Shown: positions 52,459 to 60,511 of the stretch, piece after piece
Layout of the letters: each line of letters opens with the position of its first letter
How positions within the stretch are numbered: position 1 is the first letter of the stretch
DNA from: Lentilactobacillus kisonensis DSM 19906 = JCM 15041
Lineage (GTDB): Bacteria > Bacillota > Bacilli > Lactobacillales > Lactobacillaceae
Direction: 5' to 3'
Assembly: GCF_001434135.1 (NCBI RefSeq)
Contig: NZ_AZEB01000005.1
Location: forward strand, 62,001-126,000
DNA: 64,000 nt
The notes under the pieces: model-generated
What the model saw: only the letters and a program-made list of their open reading frames with translations
Database searches by the model: none
What the model was told of the DNA's origin: nothing
Position numbers and translations under genes: made by a program

Positions 52459-53262
52459 ATGCGCGTTGCTTTCAACAAGCCGAACGAAGAACTGCCATTA
52501 TACTGTGATAGTATTGGTTATCATTGGCCGCAGCCGCCAATTCAGCGTTCTAACGGCTACTATGCTTACCATTGGCTGCAAACTGAAACAGGAACGGGAA
52601 TTGTTACCATTAACCATCAGCGAATGGTCCTGGGTCCCAAACAAGGCGTCCTATTTCGACCGCGAATTGCTCACGACTATCACCCAAAAGATGGACACAA
52701 TTGGCAAACCGCTTTTCTATCATTTAACGGTACCCTGTGTGATCAGCTGGCTGACTTTCTCAATCTAAAGGACTTTATATATATCGACCGCGTATCGCCT
52801 GAGTTAGCCTCATTTATCTCTGAAAGCTTCAATGATTTTAATAGTAGTAACGTTGCCGCAATGTTAGACCAATCCGTTGAACTTTATAAGTTTATGGTAT
52901 TACTCCGCCAAAATAAGTTACTAAAAAATCGCCATTATCAGGACCAGCCAATCGCCATGCCAATTATTAGCTATATTTCAAAGCATTATGCCGAAACCAT
53001 TTCAAACGAACAGCTGGCTAAAATTACAAAGTACTCAATCACCTATCAAAATCGCGTCTTCAAGCAAGTTTACAACATGACGCCCCTTGCATATTTGAAC
53101 AGCTATCGCATGAAAAAAGCGAAAGCCTTGCTACTAACCCATCCCACTTGGGAAATTCAAAAAATCAGCAATCAGGTTGGTTTCCGTGATCCATCGCGAT
53201 TTATTCACCAGTTCAAACGATTTTATAAGACGACCCCTGCCCAATTCAGAAAATTTATGTAA
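52459..53262 (+). CDS. AraC-family transcriptional regulator
   Basis: 267 residues. N-terminal cupin-like sensor domain (GTGIVTINHQRMVLGPKQGVLFRP followed by AHDYHP) and a C-terminal pair of helix-turn-helix motifs: ISNEQLAKITKYSITYQNRVFKQVYNMTPLAYLNSYRMKKAKALL and WEIQKISNQVGFRDPSRFIHQFKRFYKTTPAQFRKFM. This layout is that of sugar-responsive AraC/MelR-type activators, but no target operon adjoins it. ATG at 52459 with GAAGG upstream; a GTG two codons earlier is possible. It is flanked by long terminators, so it is monocistronic. Confidence 0.9.
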   Translation: MRVAFNKPNEELPLYCDSIGYHWPQPPIQRSNGYYAYHWLQTETGTGIVTINHQRMVLGPKQGVLFRPRIAHDYHPKDGHNWQTAFLSFNGTLCDQLADFLNLKDFIYIDRVSPELASFISESFNDFNSSNVAAMLDQSVELYKFMVLLRQNKLLKNRHYQDQPIAMPIISYISKHYAETISNEQLAKITKYSITYQNRVFKQVYNMTPLAYLNSYRMKKAKALLLTHPTWEIQKISNQVGFRDPSRFIHQFKRFYKTTPAQFRKFM

Positions 53263-53339
53263 AAACGGCTTAATTTGAGAAACACCTCAAAGTTAGTGGA
53301 AAAACTTTGGATGTTTTTCAAATCAAGCCGTCTTTTTTC
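53261..53339. terminator. Bidirectional terminator between AraC regulator and surface protein
   Basis: ACGGCTTAATTTGAGAAACA pairs with TGTTTTTCAAATCAAGCCGT, with an inner CAAAGTT/AACTTTG stem and T-runs on both sides. Confidence 0.85.
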
Positions 53340-53342
53340 ACT

Positions 53343-54992
53343 TTAGTAATTTCCTTGAATCACCAATTTCTTATTAGCAGTTACAAACTGACCATTTGTC
53401 AATTGGTACCTAGTGGTTAAGTTGTGCTTAACAAGCTTCTTCACTTTCAGTCGAGTACCTGCCTTATAATGGGTCACTTTCTTGGTTAGATTTGCCTGTC
53501 TGTATGCATTGACACCCTTCTTAGCGATCACCGTAATCCGCTTGTTCTTTGGCATTGACGCATAATAAGCGGTTACCACAAATTTTCGATTAGCTGTGAT
53601 GTAGCCGACCTTGCCGGCAGTTTTACTCTTATGGTTCACATCACGCACTTTGTACCGCAATACGCCGGCCTTGGAACGGGCGTAATCAGTCACCACAAAC
53701 ATTGGCCGGTTAATTCGCTTAACCTTACGATAATTGGCAATCCGTTCAGTTTTCTTAAAAGTTGCCTGTTTATACATATAAATGTGGTCAGTCGCGTAGA
53801 CCGCGGCCCCTTCTTTGGCGGCATGGGCCGGTGCTTTGCCCGTTTCAGTCGTCGGAGGTATCACTTCAGGGGTTGGCTTCACCGGAGTAGGGGCTACCGA
53901 ATTATTGGCGTCGTTAGTTGAATCAGTGCCACCTCCAGGAGTTGGGCCTGGATTCGGCGGGGTGGCCGCCTTTTTATATGTGAAAGTAATTTTGCCGTCA
54001 GCATCTAATTTACCCGATAACGTCTTGCCACTGGTCAACGTGTAACCATGAATATCAGGCGCAGTCTCCGTATAAGTTTCACCAAATGGCACCAACTTTT
54101 TCCCTGAAGCATGGCCTGAAATCGGTTGCCCATCCTCATCTACATAATTAATTGTCAGGTAGTTGGCGAATTTTTCATAGACGTAAGTGGCTGTAGAACC
54201 TGATTTTAGCTGCTTAGGTATTTGACCATAGCCCACCAGGTACTTAAGGGGCATCATTTCTTGGTAAGTAATATCGCTAGCATTAACGTTAGCCTGCATC
54301 GCTGCAACTATCTTTGTGTCCGAGTTAATGACCGTTCCCCTATTGTTAGAATATCGAATCACAATCGCGGTATATTTATAGTTCTTGATCGTGATTGGGA
54401 AGCTCATATCATCTTCGGGAACCTCGGCAAAATTATAAATGATCGGACTCTTTAATTCATTGCCAGATATGTCCGTGAAAAACAACTTTAATTTATCCTG
54501 CTCTTTGTTGATAGCATCCGGGGTTAATGTAATTTTGTCAGGCTTAGTGGACTCAGCGTCTTTATAGGCAAAGTAGACGTTAACTTCATAATCGTCCGGA
54601 TTTCTCTTTGGAAAACTGCCAACATCTATATATTTGAAATTTTCGGTGGCTTTACTGCGGTCTCTGTAATACTGTTTACCAATATCAGTGGCGTTATCAG
54701 TGTAATAGCCTTGCAGCGTATACCGACCGTTTTCGTAGGCATTTTGCATAAACTTGGAAGTATCGATTACATTGGCGGACGTTGGGGCAGTCACTTTCTC
54801 GCCATTAAATGGTAAATCGATCGGATCGCCGTAAATATCAACGGCGTGCATGGTATAAGTCACCTCACCCGTCCCAGCGGCCCGAACGGTGGTTGCGTGC
54901 ATCAATAATCCCCCAAAAACAATTGCGGCGGTAAACGCCATTATAAATCGAACGGTACAAGCCAGGCGATCACGCATAGTCTGGTTACCCAT
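53343..54992 (-). CDS. Secreted MucBP-like surface protein with DUF5776-type repeats
   Basis: 549 residues. Signal peptide ends near TTVRAAGT. Two or three MucBP-like units follow (YTMHAVDIYGDPIDLPFNGEK; ANYLTINYVDEDGQPISGHASGKKLVPFGETYTETAP then HGYTLTSGKTLSGKLDADGKITFTYKKA), a Pro/Thr linker, and two DUF5776-like repeats nearly identical to those of the protein at 9390 (same ending NKKLVIQGNY). It is probably a mucus- or surface-binding adhesin held to the wall by the basic repeats. The ATG at 54992 has GGGGG 8 nt upstream; longer frames read into the hairpin elements and were rejected. Confidence 0.87.
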   Translation of the reverse strand: MGNQTMRDRLACTVRFIMAFTAAIVFGGLLMHATTVRAAGTGEVTYTMHAVDIYGDPIDLPFNGEKVTAPTSANVIDTSKFMQNAYENGRYTLQGYYTDNATDIGKQYYRDRSKATENFKYIDVGSFPKRNPDDYEVNVYFAYKDAESTKPDKITLTPDAINKEQDKLKLFFTDISGNELKSPIIYNFAEVPEDDMSFPITIKNYKYTAIVIRYSNNRGTVINSDTKIVAAMQANVNASDITYQEMMPLKYLVGYGQIPKQLKSGSTATYVYEKFANYLTINYVDEDGQPISGHASGKKLVPFGETYTETAPDIHGYTLTSGKTLSGKLDADGKITFTYKKAATPPNPGPTPGGGTDSTNDANNSVAPTPVKPTPEVIPPTTETGKAPAHAAKEGAAVYATDHIYMYKQATFKKTERIANYRKVKRINRPMFVVTDYARSKAGVLRYKVRDVNHKSKTAGKVGYITANRKFVVTAYYASMPKNKRITVIAKKGVNAYRQANLTKKVTHYKAGTRLKVKKLVKHNLTTRYQLTNGQFVTANKKLVIQGNY

Positions 54993-55018
54993 ATCGGTTT
55001 CCCCCTTTATTAAATTCA

Positions 55019-55137
55019 GTGAGCGGAGCAAAGCGCTTAAAGATCGGAGTGTAAGTCTCCTATCGAGGAAATTCCTGGTCTTGGAATTTTTTCGATAGGT
55101 GCTTACGCGCAGATCTTTGCTTTGCACAGCTGTCCTA
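55019..55137 (+). repeat. ~120-bp hairpin element (copy 19)
   Basis: Apical arms CCTATCGA/TCGATAGG, outer GCAAAGC/GCTTTGC, middle AAAGATC/GATCTTT. The apical half matches copy 6. It lies 26 nt before the start codon of the leftward gene. Confidence 0.92.
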
Positions 55138-55143
55138 AAAACA

Positions 55144-55263
55144 GTGAGCGGAGCAAAGCGCTTAATAATCGGAGTGTAAGTCTCCGCTACCAAGAATCCC
55201 CGGTTCTGGGATTTTTGGTAGCGGTGCTTACACGCAGATTATTGCTTTGCGCAGCTGTCCTAA
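55144..55263 (+). repeat. ~120-bp hairpin element (copy 20)
   Basis: The best-paired copy: GCAAAGC/GCTTTGC, AATAATC/GATTATT, GTGTAAG/CTTACAC, and CCGCTACCAA/TTGGTAGCGG, with internal loops GGA/GCA and TCT/GTG-type. Confidence 0.93.
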
Positions 55264-55407
55264 TTCGCAATAACACTTGTTACTATTATAATATCAAAAT
55301 AAGAGGTAAAACGATATTATGATGCCTATTAGTTATCAAAAGATGAGTAAATTACTCATGGTTGATTAACGAGAGTCACCATTTCTCAAAATTTGCCAGT
55401 TAGAAAT

Positions 55408-55436
55408 AAAAAAAGCACACCATCGCTGGGGTGCTT
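55408..55436 (-). terminator. Terminator after LRR-like surface protein
   Basis: AGCACCCC pairs with GGTGTGCT (G-U included) on the minus strand, then seven T residues. Confidence 0.75.
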
Positions 55437-55458
55437 ACAACTAAAACTTTCGCTGAAT

Positions 55459-57414
55459 CTATTTAATAATCTTTACAAACTTACTATTAGCCGTCACAAA
55501 CCCACCAGCCACTTGATATCGCTTGGCACCAAAGTCGGTCAGTGAATAAGGCTTCGAGTACGTCCACCGCTTCACCTTCAAAACGGTCCCTTTTTCGAGG
55601 TGCTTAACACGCTTGGTCAAGTTAATTGTTTGATAAAGATTAACCGATCGCTTAATTTTAATCCGTTTTGGTTGCTGATACTTACCAGCAATTACAAGTT
55701 TTCGATTACCAGTAACAAAGTGGCCGTTCGTCAATTGATATCGGGTTGTTAAGTTATGCTTAACGATCTTTTTGACCCTTAATACGGTGCCCTGATTGTG
55801 ATTCTTGATCTTGCCAGTTAGGTCCTTCTTGGTATATTCATTGACCCCCTGCGGATTGAGCACCGTTAACTTAGCATGCTTGGCTGTGTAGTAGACGGGC
55901 CGGGTGAAATGCCAATTCGAGGTGATATAGCCCACTTTACCAGCAGTTTTACTCAAATGGTTCACATCCCGGACTTTGTAGCGCAATCGGCCGGTGTTCG
56001 AATACATGTACCCCTTTACGATAAACATTGGCCGATTAATCCGTGGCTTCTTAGAATATGTTGCAATTCGTTCAGATTTACTAAAACTAGCATTTCGATA
56101 CAGGTAAATCTTCTGCAGTGTATTGACGGCTTGATTCTTTTTGGCTTGTGGATAGACGGTACCAGGCAGGGTGTCGTCGTTATCGGCCTTGGGAGTAACC
56201 GTCGGCGTTGACGAACTGGATTCGCTTGAACTGTCTGGCGTTGGTGTCCCGCTGTTGAACGATCCGGCATCACTTGAATTTGAAGCGGCCGAACTACTAG
56301 TTGCGGAGGCTGCCCTACTATATCTAAGGGCAGTGGTAACCCCTTCACCAGAATCATTTGCAAACAATAATCGAAGATACACCGTGTCCGTATTCTCTGG
56401 TATGTTCTTAACAATTAAGTTGCTAGGCATTTCAAATTGGTCTTCCAAATATTTTTTGTACAGGTCAACCGTCCAGCCCCGGTCTTCAAGCCTCTTAATA
56501 TATGTGGGATCATCTCGCTTACTCTCTAGTTCTGCAAGCCGCTGTTTATTATCTTCTGCATAACGGTTATCCGGGATGCCAGCCCAGCCACCTGCAGAAT
56601 AATCCAGTGACATCATTGGCGGTTCCTCAAAATATCCAGGCTGAAAGTTTTCTTTATGGAGGTACGTATACCGATTGTCAGCTGTTGGATCATCTGGGTT
56701 GGCATCTACACTCATCCAAGCAATAAATGGTAGAAAATAATTTTCAGGAACTAACGCACGGATACTATCCATCGAGATAACTGCCTGTCCGTTGCTATCA
56801 ATGGGAATCTTGGTGAGCTTTTGATCAACTGCTGGATCGGACTTTTGTCCCAATCCATATACATCCCCAATTGTGAGTCGAGGCAGCGATGAAACACTGC
56901 TAAAGTCCGAAATCATATTATCAGAAACATCTACATAACGAACCTGAGTTGACAATTCTGGGGAAAATTTATGTGTCGCAAATAATGCGATCAAATCGTT
57001 CAAATCACTGCTTTTAAGATTATTGTCACTCAAATTTATAAAATTAAGATAGCGGTAATTTAAATAATTGTTATTGCTTGAATTCTTTTTGATTTCTTCA
57101 TTCTTCATTTTAGCCAGTGCATCAAAAAGTGGCCCAAAGACTTCCTTAATATGACCCGAAAGTTGAGTTTGATTATTTATCGTCAAACTTCCATCATAAT
57201 AAATATTTTTTAAATTAATATTATCTGGATCCAGCTTCTGCTTTAACTCCGTCACGCTTGTCGGCTGATCAATAATAATACTAGTAGGATCATCATCCCT
57301 CGCGTTACGATTGCTTTGAGCCTGAACCGGTCTTGAGTCAGCATCATTAACAATAGCCCCGCCAAATAGCCCCAACGTTAACCCAAAGAGAACACCAATT
57401 CGTGAAATTTTCAT
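55459..57414 (-). CDS. Secreted LRR-like surface protein with three DUF5776-type repeats
   Basis: 651 residues. Signal peptide (IGVLFGLTLGLFGGAIVNDADSRPVQAQS). Residues about 50-190 show leucine-rich-repeat-like spacing (YLNFINLSDNNLKSSDLNDLIALF; VRYVDVSDNMISDFSSVSSLPRL). A middle domain of unknown type extends to about 370, followed by a Ser/Thr/Asp-rich linker (380-425) and three basic wall-binding-type repeats (NTLQKIYLYRNASFSKSERIATYSK; LNPQGVNEYTKKDLTGKIKNHN; KIKRSVNLYQTINLTKRVKHLEK). No LPXTG. The ATG at 57414 follows GGAGG by 9 nt. Probably an adhesin; ligand unknown. Confidence 0.82.
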   Translation of the reverse strand: MKISRIGVLFGLTLGLFGGAIVNDADSRPVQAQSNRNARDDDPTSIIIDQPTSVTELKQKLDPDNINLKNIYYDGSLTINNQTQLSGHIKEVFGPLFDALAKMKNEEIKKNSSNNNYLNYRYLNFINLSDNNLKSSDLNDLIALFATHKFSPELSTQVRYVDVSDNMISDFSSVSSLPRLTIGDVYGLGQKSDPAVDQKLTKIPIDSNGQAVISMDSIRALVPENYFLPFIAWMSVDANPDDPTADNRYTYLHKENFQPGYFEEPPMMSLDYSAGGWAGIPDNRYAEDNKQRLAELESKRDDPTYIKRLEDRGWTVDLYKKYLEDQFEMPSNLIVKNIPENTDTVYLRLLFANDSGEGVTTALRYSRAASATSSSAASNSSDAGSFNSGTPTPDSSSESSSSTPTVTPKADNDDTLPGTVYPQAKKNQAVNTLQKIYLYRNASFSKSERIATYSKKPRINRPMFIVKGYMYSNTGRLRYKVRDVNHLSKTAGKVGYITSNWHFTRPVYYTAKHAKLTVLNPQGVNEYTKKDLTGKIKNHNQGTVLRVKKIVKHNLTTRYQLTNGHFVTGNRKLVIAGKYQQPKRIKIKRSVNLYQTINLTKRVKHLEKGTVLKVKRWTYSKPYSLTDFGAKRYQVAGGFVTANSKFVKIIK

Positions 57415-57623
57415 TTGACCACTCCTCCCCAATAAATATTGACATAACTCCTTTCAATAACAGTCTCAGCTGAACAAATTCCAACCGTATCCCCAAATTC
57501 AGTGAGCAAGTTAGATGACCGGGTTAAGCATAATCAACATACTAATTATATAATATATAACTTAATCAGTATAGCCATATGTCTCTAAAATCAGTCAAGA
57601 CTATCTCCCAATCACACACCACG

Positions 57624-57839
57624 TCAGAAGAGAAAATGAATCACTGGCAGCACAATCCCAACTATCGCAATTGTTGTTCCAACATACCACGCAATGGTAC
57701 TAATCCTCGAATGCTCAATCTTTGTATCGACTTCAGCAAATTTTGTGTCCATATGAGCTTCCATTAATTTAATCTGATACGACAAATCAGATTTAAGCTC
57801 CTTGAGTTCTTCTTTAGTAGCGTAACTATCTGGTTTCAC
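57624..57839 (-). CDS. Small coiled-coil membrane protein (XhlA/DUF1640-like)
   Basis: 71 residues. An N-terminal coiled coil (KEELKELKSDLSYQIKLMEAHMDTKFAEVDTKIE) is followed by one C-terminal membrane helix (ISTIAWYVGTTIAIVGIVLPVIHFLF), the layout of XhlA-type and DUF1640 proteins, which are sometimes phage-related. GTG start with GGAGG 9 nt upstream. The GTG overlaps the TGA of a possible 22-residue upstream frame (57836-57904), which could couple translation. No phage genes are nearby. Function unknown. Confidence 0.65.
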   Translation of the reverse strand: MKPDSYATKEELKELKSDLSYQIKLMEAHMDTKFAEVDTKIEHSRISTIAWYVGTTIAIVGIVLPVIHFLF

Positions 57840-58154
57840 GGACCACCGCCTCCACTTCCCTCAAATGACTGATGGCCTTCAGAAACGCCTCGTTGATGCC
57901 TCATGAGCAAACCACCTGTCCTTCACCTAATTCGGTACATTTCAATATCTCAACATCATTATACCCTGAATCAAACATTTCTTGGCCTCCCAACTTTTCG
58001 AATTGATGATGCTTGAAACCCCTTATATATTTTAGATACGCTAATGGCGAGACAATTTTTGCCCCCTCCCTCAATAAAATAGGTATGTGAGGCTAAACCG
58101 TCAGCCCAACAGCCCGCCGCTAAAATTGTAAACTTGCCAGATAATAATGCACAC

Positions 58155-58181
58155 AAAAAAACGACCCAACGTTCAGGTCGT
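58155..58181 (-). terminator. Terminator, third hairpin after S-layer-type gene
   Basis: ACGACC pairs with GGTCGT on the minus strand, followed by seven T residues. Confidence 0.75.
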
Positions 58182-58196
58182 CTCTTTCAGTGAATC

Positions 58197-58225
58197 CCAC
58201 CCGGTCAACTTGAATAACCGGGTGG
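58197..58225. repeat. Perfect 9-bp hairpin, second in the series after S-layer-type gene
   Basis: CCACCCGGT and ACCGGGTGG around an 11-nt loop, with no T-run on either side. Confidence 0.7.
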
Positions 58226-58246
58226 TCCAAATCATATTTTGAGGAA

Positions 58247-58282
58247 TAACAAAGGGCTCGACAAAATGAATTGTCTGAGCCC
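58247..58282 (-). terminator. First terminator after S-layer-type gene
   Basis: GGGCTC plus GACAA pair with TTGTC plus GAGCCC on the minus strand, then TTTGTT. Confidence 0.7.
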
Positions 58283-58341
58283 CCTGTCAAAAGATGAGTT
58301 AATAGGTGAAATATGTGATGTTGATTAATTGAAGTACATGA

Positions 58342-59943
58342 TTACTTAGCAATGTAATCAGTGTTACCATTTTGGTTATTTACCTTATCTGGTAACTGTG
58401 TGTTCGTTTCAAATTGTTGCATTACAACTTTAACAGTCGCACCCTTTGATTGCTTAGGTGTGTTGTTGTCAAGCGTATCCTTTGAATTGAATACATAGAA
58501 GTAACGTGAATTCCCATTATTAAATGATGTGCCAAAGAATCCAGTATGATCGTTACCTGTCTTCTTGTTTGTACCTGGTGAGGTCAAAGAACCAGCTTTA
58601 GCAACGTGGGCGTTATCTGCAGCGTTCAATGCTGTTTCAAACTTATTAGTTGTCTTCGTGTCACCAAAGTAGTCAGCAACGTTAAATGAATCGCTGCTAT
58701 CCGTTGTACTTGGGAATGCACTATTTTGTTGGTCAGTAGTTAATGCAGGGAAGCCATGAGCAAAGTCAGATGCGCTCATTGGCTTGATGCTACCATTAGC
58801 AGCTGACTCATAGTAGTACTGAACTTTGGTTGCTTTAGCATTTGGCGTTACATCAACTGTCAACGTATCACCAAACTTAGCAGTTGTTGCAGCTGGTGTG
58901 ATCGTCAAATTAGAAAGATCTGGATTAACAGTTGTGCCAGAACTTAACTTATATGAATATCCTGATGGGGCAGCAACTGAACTCAGATAAGATGTTAAGC
59001 TACGGCCACTGTTATCGACATTATTAGTAGTAGCGTCACCTTGCTTGGTGTTAGCTGAAGCAGTTGTCCAAGCATTCGTCTTATCAATCGTCTTGCCAGT
59101 TGTCACATCCCGGTAAGCAATCTTAACGCTCTTGTTAGCGTCAAAATTGTCAGTAGGAGTCGTGCCAGTTGTTAAACCACTGAACTTGATCCAACCATTA
59201 GCGGCGCTGTTAGCTGAGTCGGTTGCAGTGATTTTAACCCAAAGGTCGCCTTCACGTGTCCGAGTGGTTTGGTCAGCAATCTTGAAGGTAGCGTCCTTGT
59301 ACTTGCTTGAGTCAGTCATTACCCGGCCCTGCTTGTATTGAGTCCAAGCTGGCGTGGTGTAAGTGACTTGAGTGCCATCATTGGCAGTTCCAGTCGTTGC
59401 AATCTTGTAAGTAGCTGACTTCTGCGCATCAGTTAAACCAGTGTTTTGGTTTGATGGAGTAGTAGTGCTGCTTGCTGATGACGAATTGCTGGTTGTGCTG
59501 GCAGTTGCCGGCGTTGGATCAGTGGTTGTGCTGTATGACTTAACGCCACCGGCAAATGCATTGGCTGACTTGCCACCGTAGATCCAGCCACGGTATTGGC
59601 CGTCAAAGGTAACAACCTTGTAGTAAACAGAGCCCCGGTTAGTTGTTGCAACCCGATAAGCCCGAACGTTACTCTTTGAAGTCGTAGCCGAAGCTAACCC
59701 ATTCAAAGTTGTTTTGCTTGCTTTAACCCGGGCACCCTTTAAAGTACCGGCCTTTGTGTATAACGCACTCGTACCCGTAAAATTAACGTTACGGTCAGTT
59801 GCGTTCGTGCTCAATTTCTTGTTAGATACCACTTTAGCATACGTCTTAGCGCTAGCGGTATTCGCATTAGCGGCACCAGCAGCGGCTACAAAGCCTAAAG
59901 CTGCTAAGCCAACGAACAATGATTTCTTGATACTAATTTTCAA
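58342..59943 (-). CDS. S-layer-type surface protein (SlpA/SlpB-like)
   Basis: 533 residues. Signal peptide (SLFVGLAALGFVAAAGAANANTASA) then the N-terminal wall-binding region of L. brevis/buchneri S-layer proteins: RNVNFTGTSALYTKAGTLKGARVKAS and RAYRVATTNRGSVYYKVVTFDGQYRGWIYGGKS. A Ser/Thr linker leads to further SH3-like segments (WTQYKQGRVM; TREGDLWVKITATDSANSAANGWIKFSGL) and a variable C-terminal half. No Cys, rich in Thr, Ser, Lys and Asn, typical of S-layer proteins. The TTG at 59943 (GGAGG 8 nt upstream) is the best start. Three hairpins follow the stop. Confidence 0.9.
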   Translation of the reverse strand: MKISIKKSLFVGLAALGFVAAAGAANANTASAKTYAKVVSNKKLSTNATDRNVNFTGTSALYTKAGTLKGARVKASKTTLNGLASATTSKSNVRAYRVATTNRGSVYYKVVTFDGQYRGWIYGGKSANAFAGGVKSYSTTTDPTPATASTTSNSSSASSTTTPSNQNTGLTDAQKSATYKIATTGTANDGTQVTYTTPAWTQYKQGRVMTDSSKYKDATFKIADQTTRTREGDLWVKITATDSANSAANGWIKFSGLTTGTTPTDNFDANKSVKIAYRDVTTGKTIDKTNAWTTASANTKQGDATTNNVDNSGRSLTSYLSSVAAPSGYSYKLSSGTTVNPDLSNLTITPAATTAKFGDTLTVDVTPNAKATKVQYYYESAANGSIKPMSASDFAHGFPALTTDQQNSAFPSTTDSSDSFNVADYFGDTKTTNKFETALNAADNAHVAKAGSLTSPGTNKKTGNDHTGFFGTSFNNGNSRYFYVFNSKDTLDNNTPKQSKGATVKVVMQQFETNTQLPDKVNNQNGNTDYIAK

Positions 59944-60511
59944 TATACTTTCCTCCAATTGCCTTTCAGCAAAGAATAGATCCAGTATATCGCGTAAAAT
60001 CGTTAGTGATATTACTAAACACATACAATTTTTTCGTTTTATTTCGTAAACATTACAAAGGAAAAACAATATCACAAAAGTGTAAATTCGGGTTTAAGTT
60101 GGAGTGATGTTCATAAAATCGTCAAAGTTTTGTGCCTAAAATACGTATATTAAATTTGTTAAACCGGTTGTATTGCCGAAGGTACGGGAATATTTGAACG
60201 TCAAGAGGACTCGATAAAATATGACGGTTTTGTGAAGATGCCGGAATGGTTATTAATTTTGCTAAATCCATCGGCCACCTCAACGTGTATATCAAGAATG
60301 TGGACCTTGAGGTTAAGATTGATAATCGGACGGTATAAGTCAGTGGTTACTTAAAAACAGGATTCCAAAATTCCCTATTATTAGAGAACTTTGGATCCTG
60401 TTTTATTTTGTGCCTCCACAATTAGAATCGCCATTCCAAAAGCGATTTATCGTTGTTTGGTTATTTGATCAAACCGATCCTAGTTGTTTCATAATATCTA
60501 GAATATCGGAT
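59944..60511. other. Intergenic region between S-layer-type genes, with remnant coding fragment
   Basis: It contains the promoter region of the 59943 gene and, on the plus strand at 60246-60338, a 30-residue open stretch (MVINFAKSIGHLNVYIKNVD, then LEVKIDNRTV) that looks protein-like but has no ribosome binding site and is preceded by in-frame stops. It is probably a decayed gene fragment. Confidence 0.35.
60354..60409. terminator. Terminator after second S-layer-type gene (T-runs both strands)
   Basis: AAAACAGGATTCCAAA pairs with TTTGGATCCTGTTTT (G-U pair), T-rich on both sides. Confidence 0.75.

Noticed and set aside
56171-56563. 130-residue plus-strand frame in the LRR-like surface protein gene
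   Set aside because: It is the complement of the Ser-rich linker of the real gene, with no start signals.
57971-58156. 61-residue minus-strand frame
   Set aside because: It begins within the T-run right after a terminator, and no Shine-Dalgarno site precedes it.
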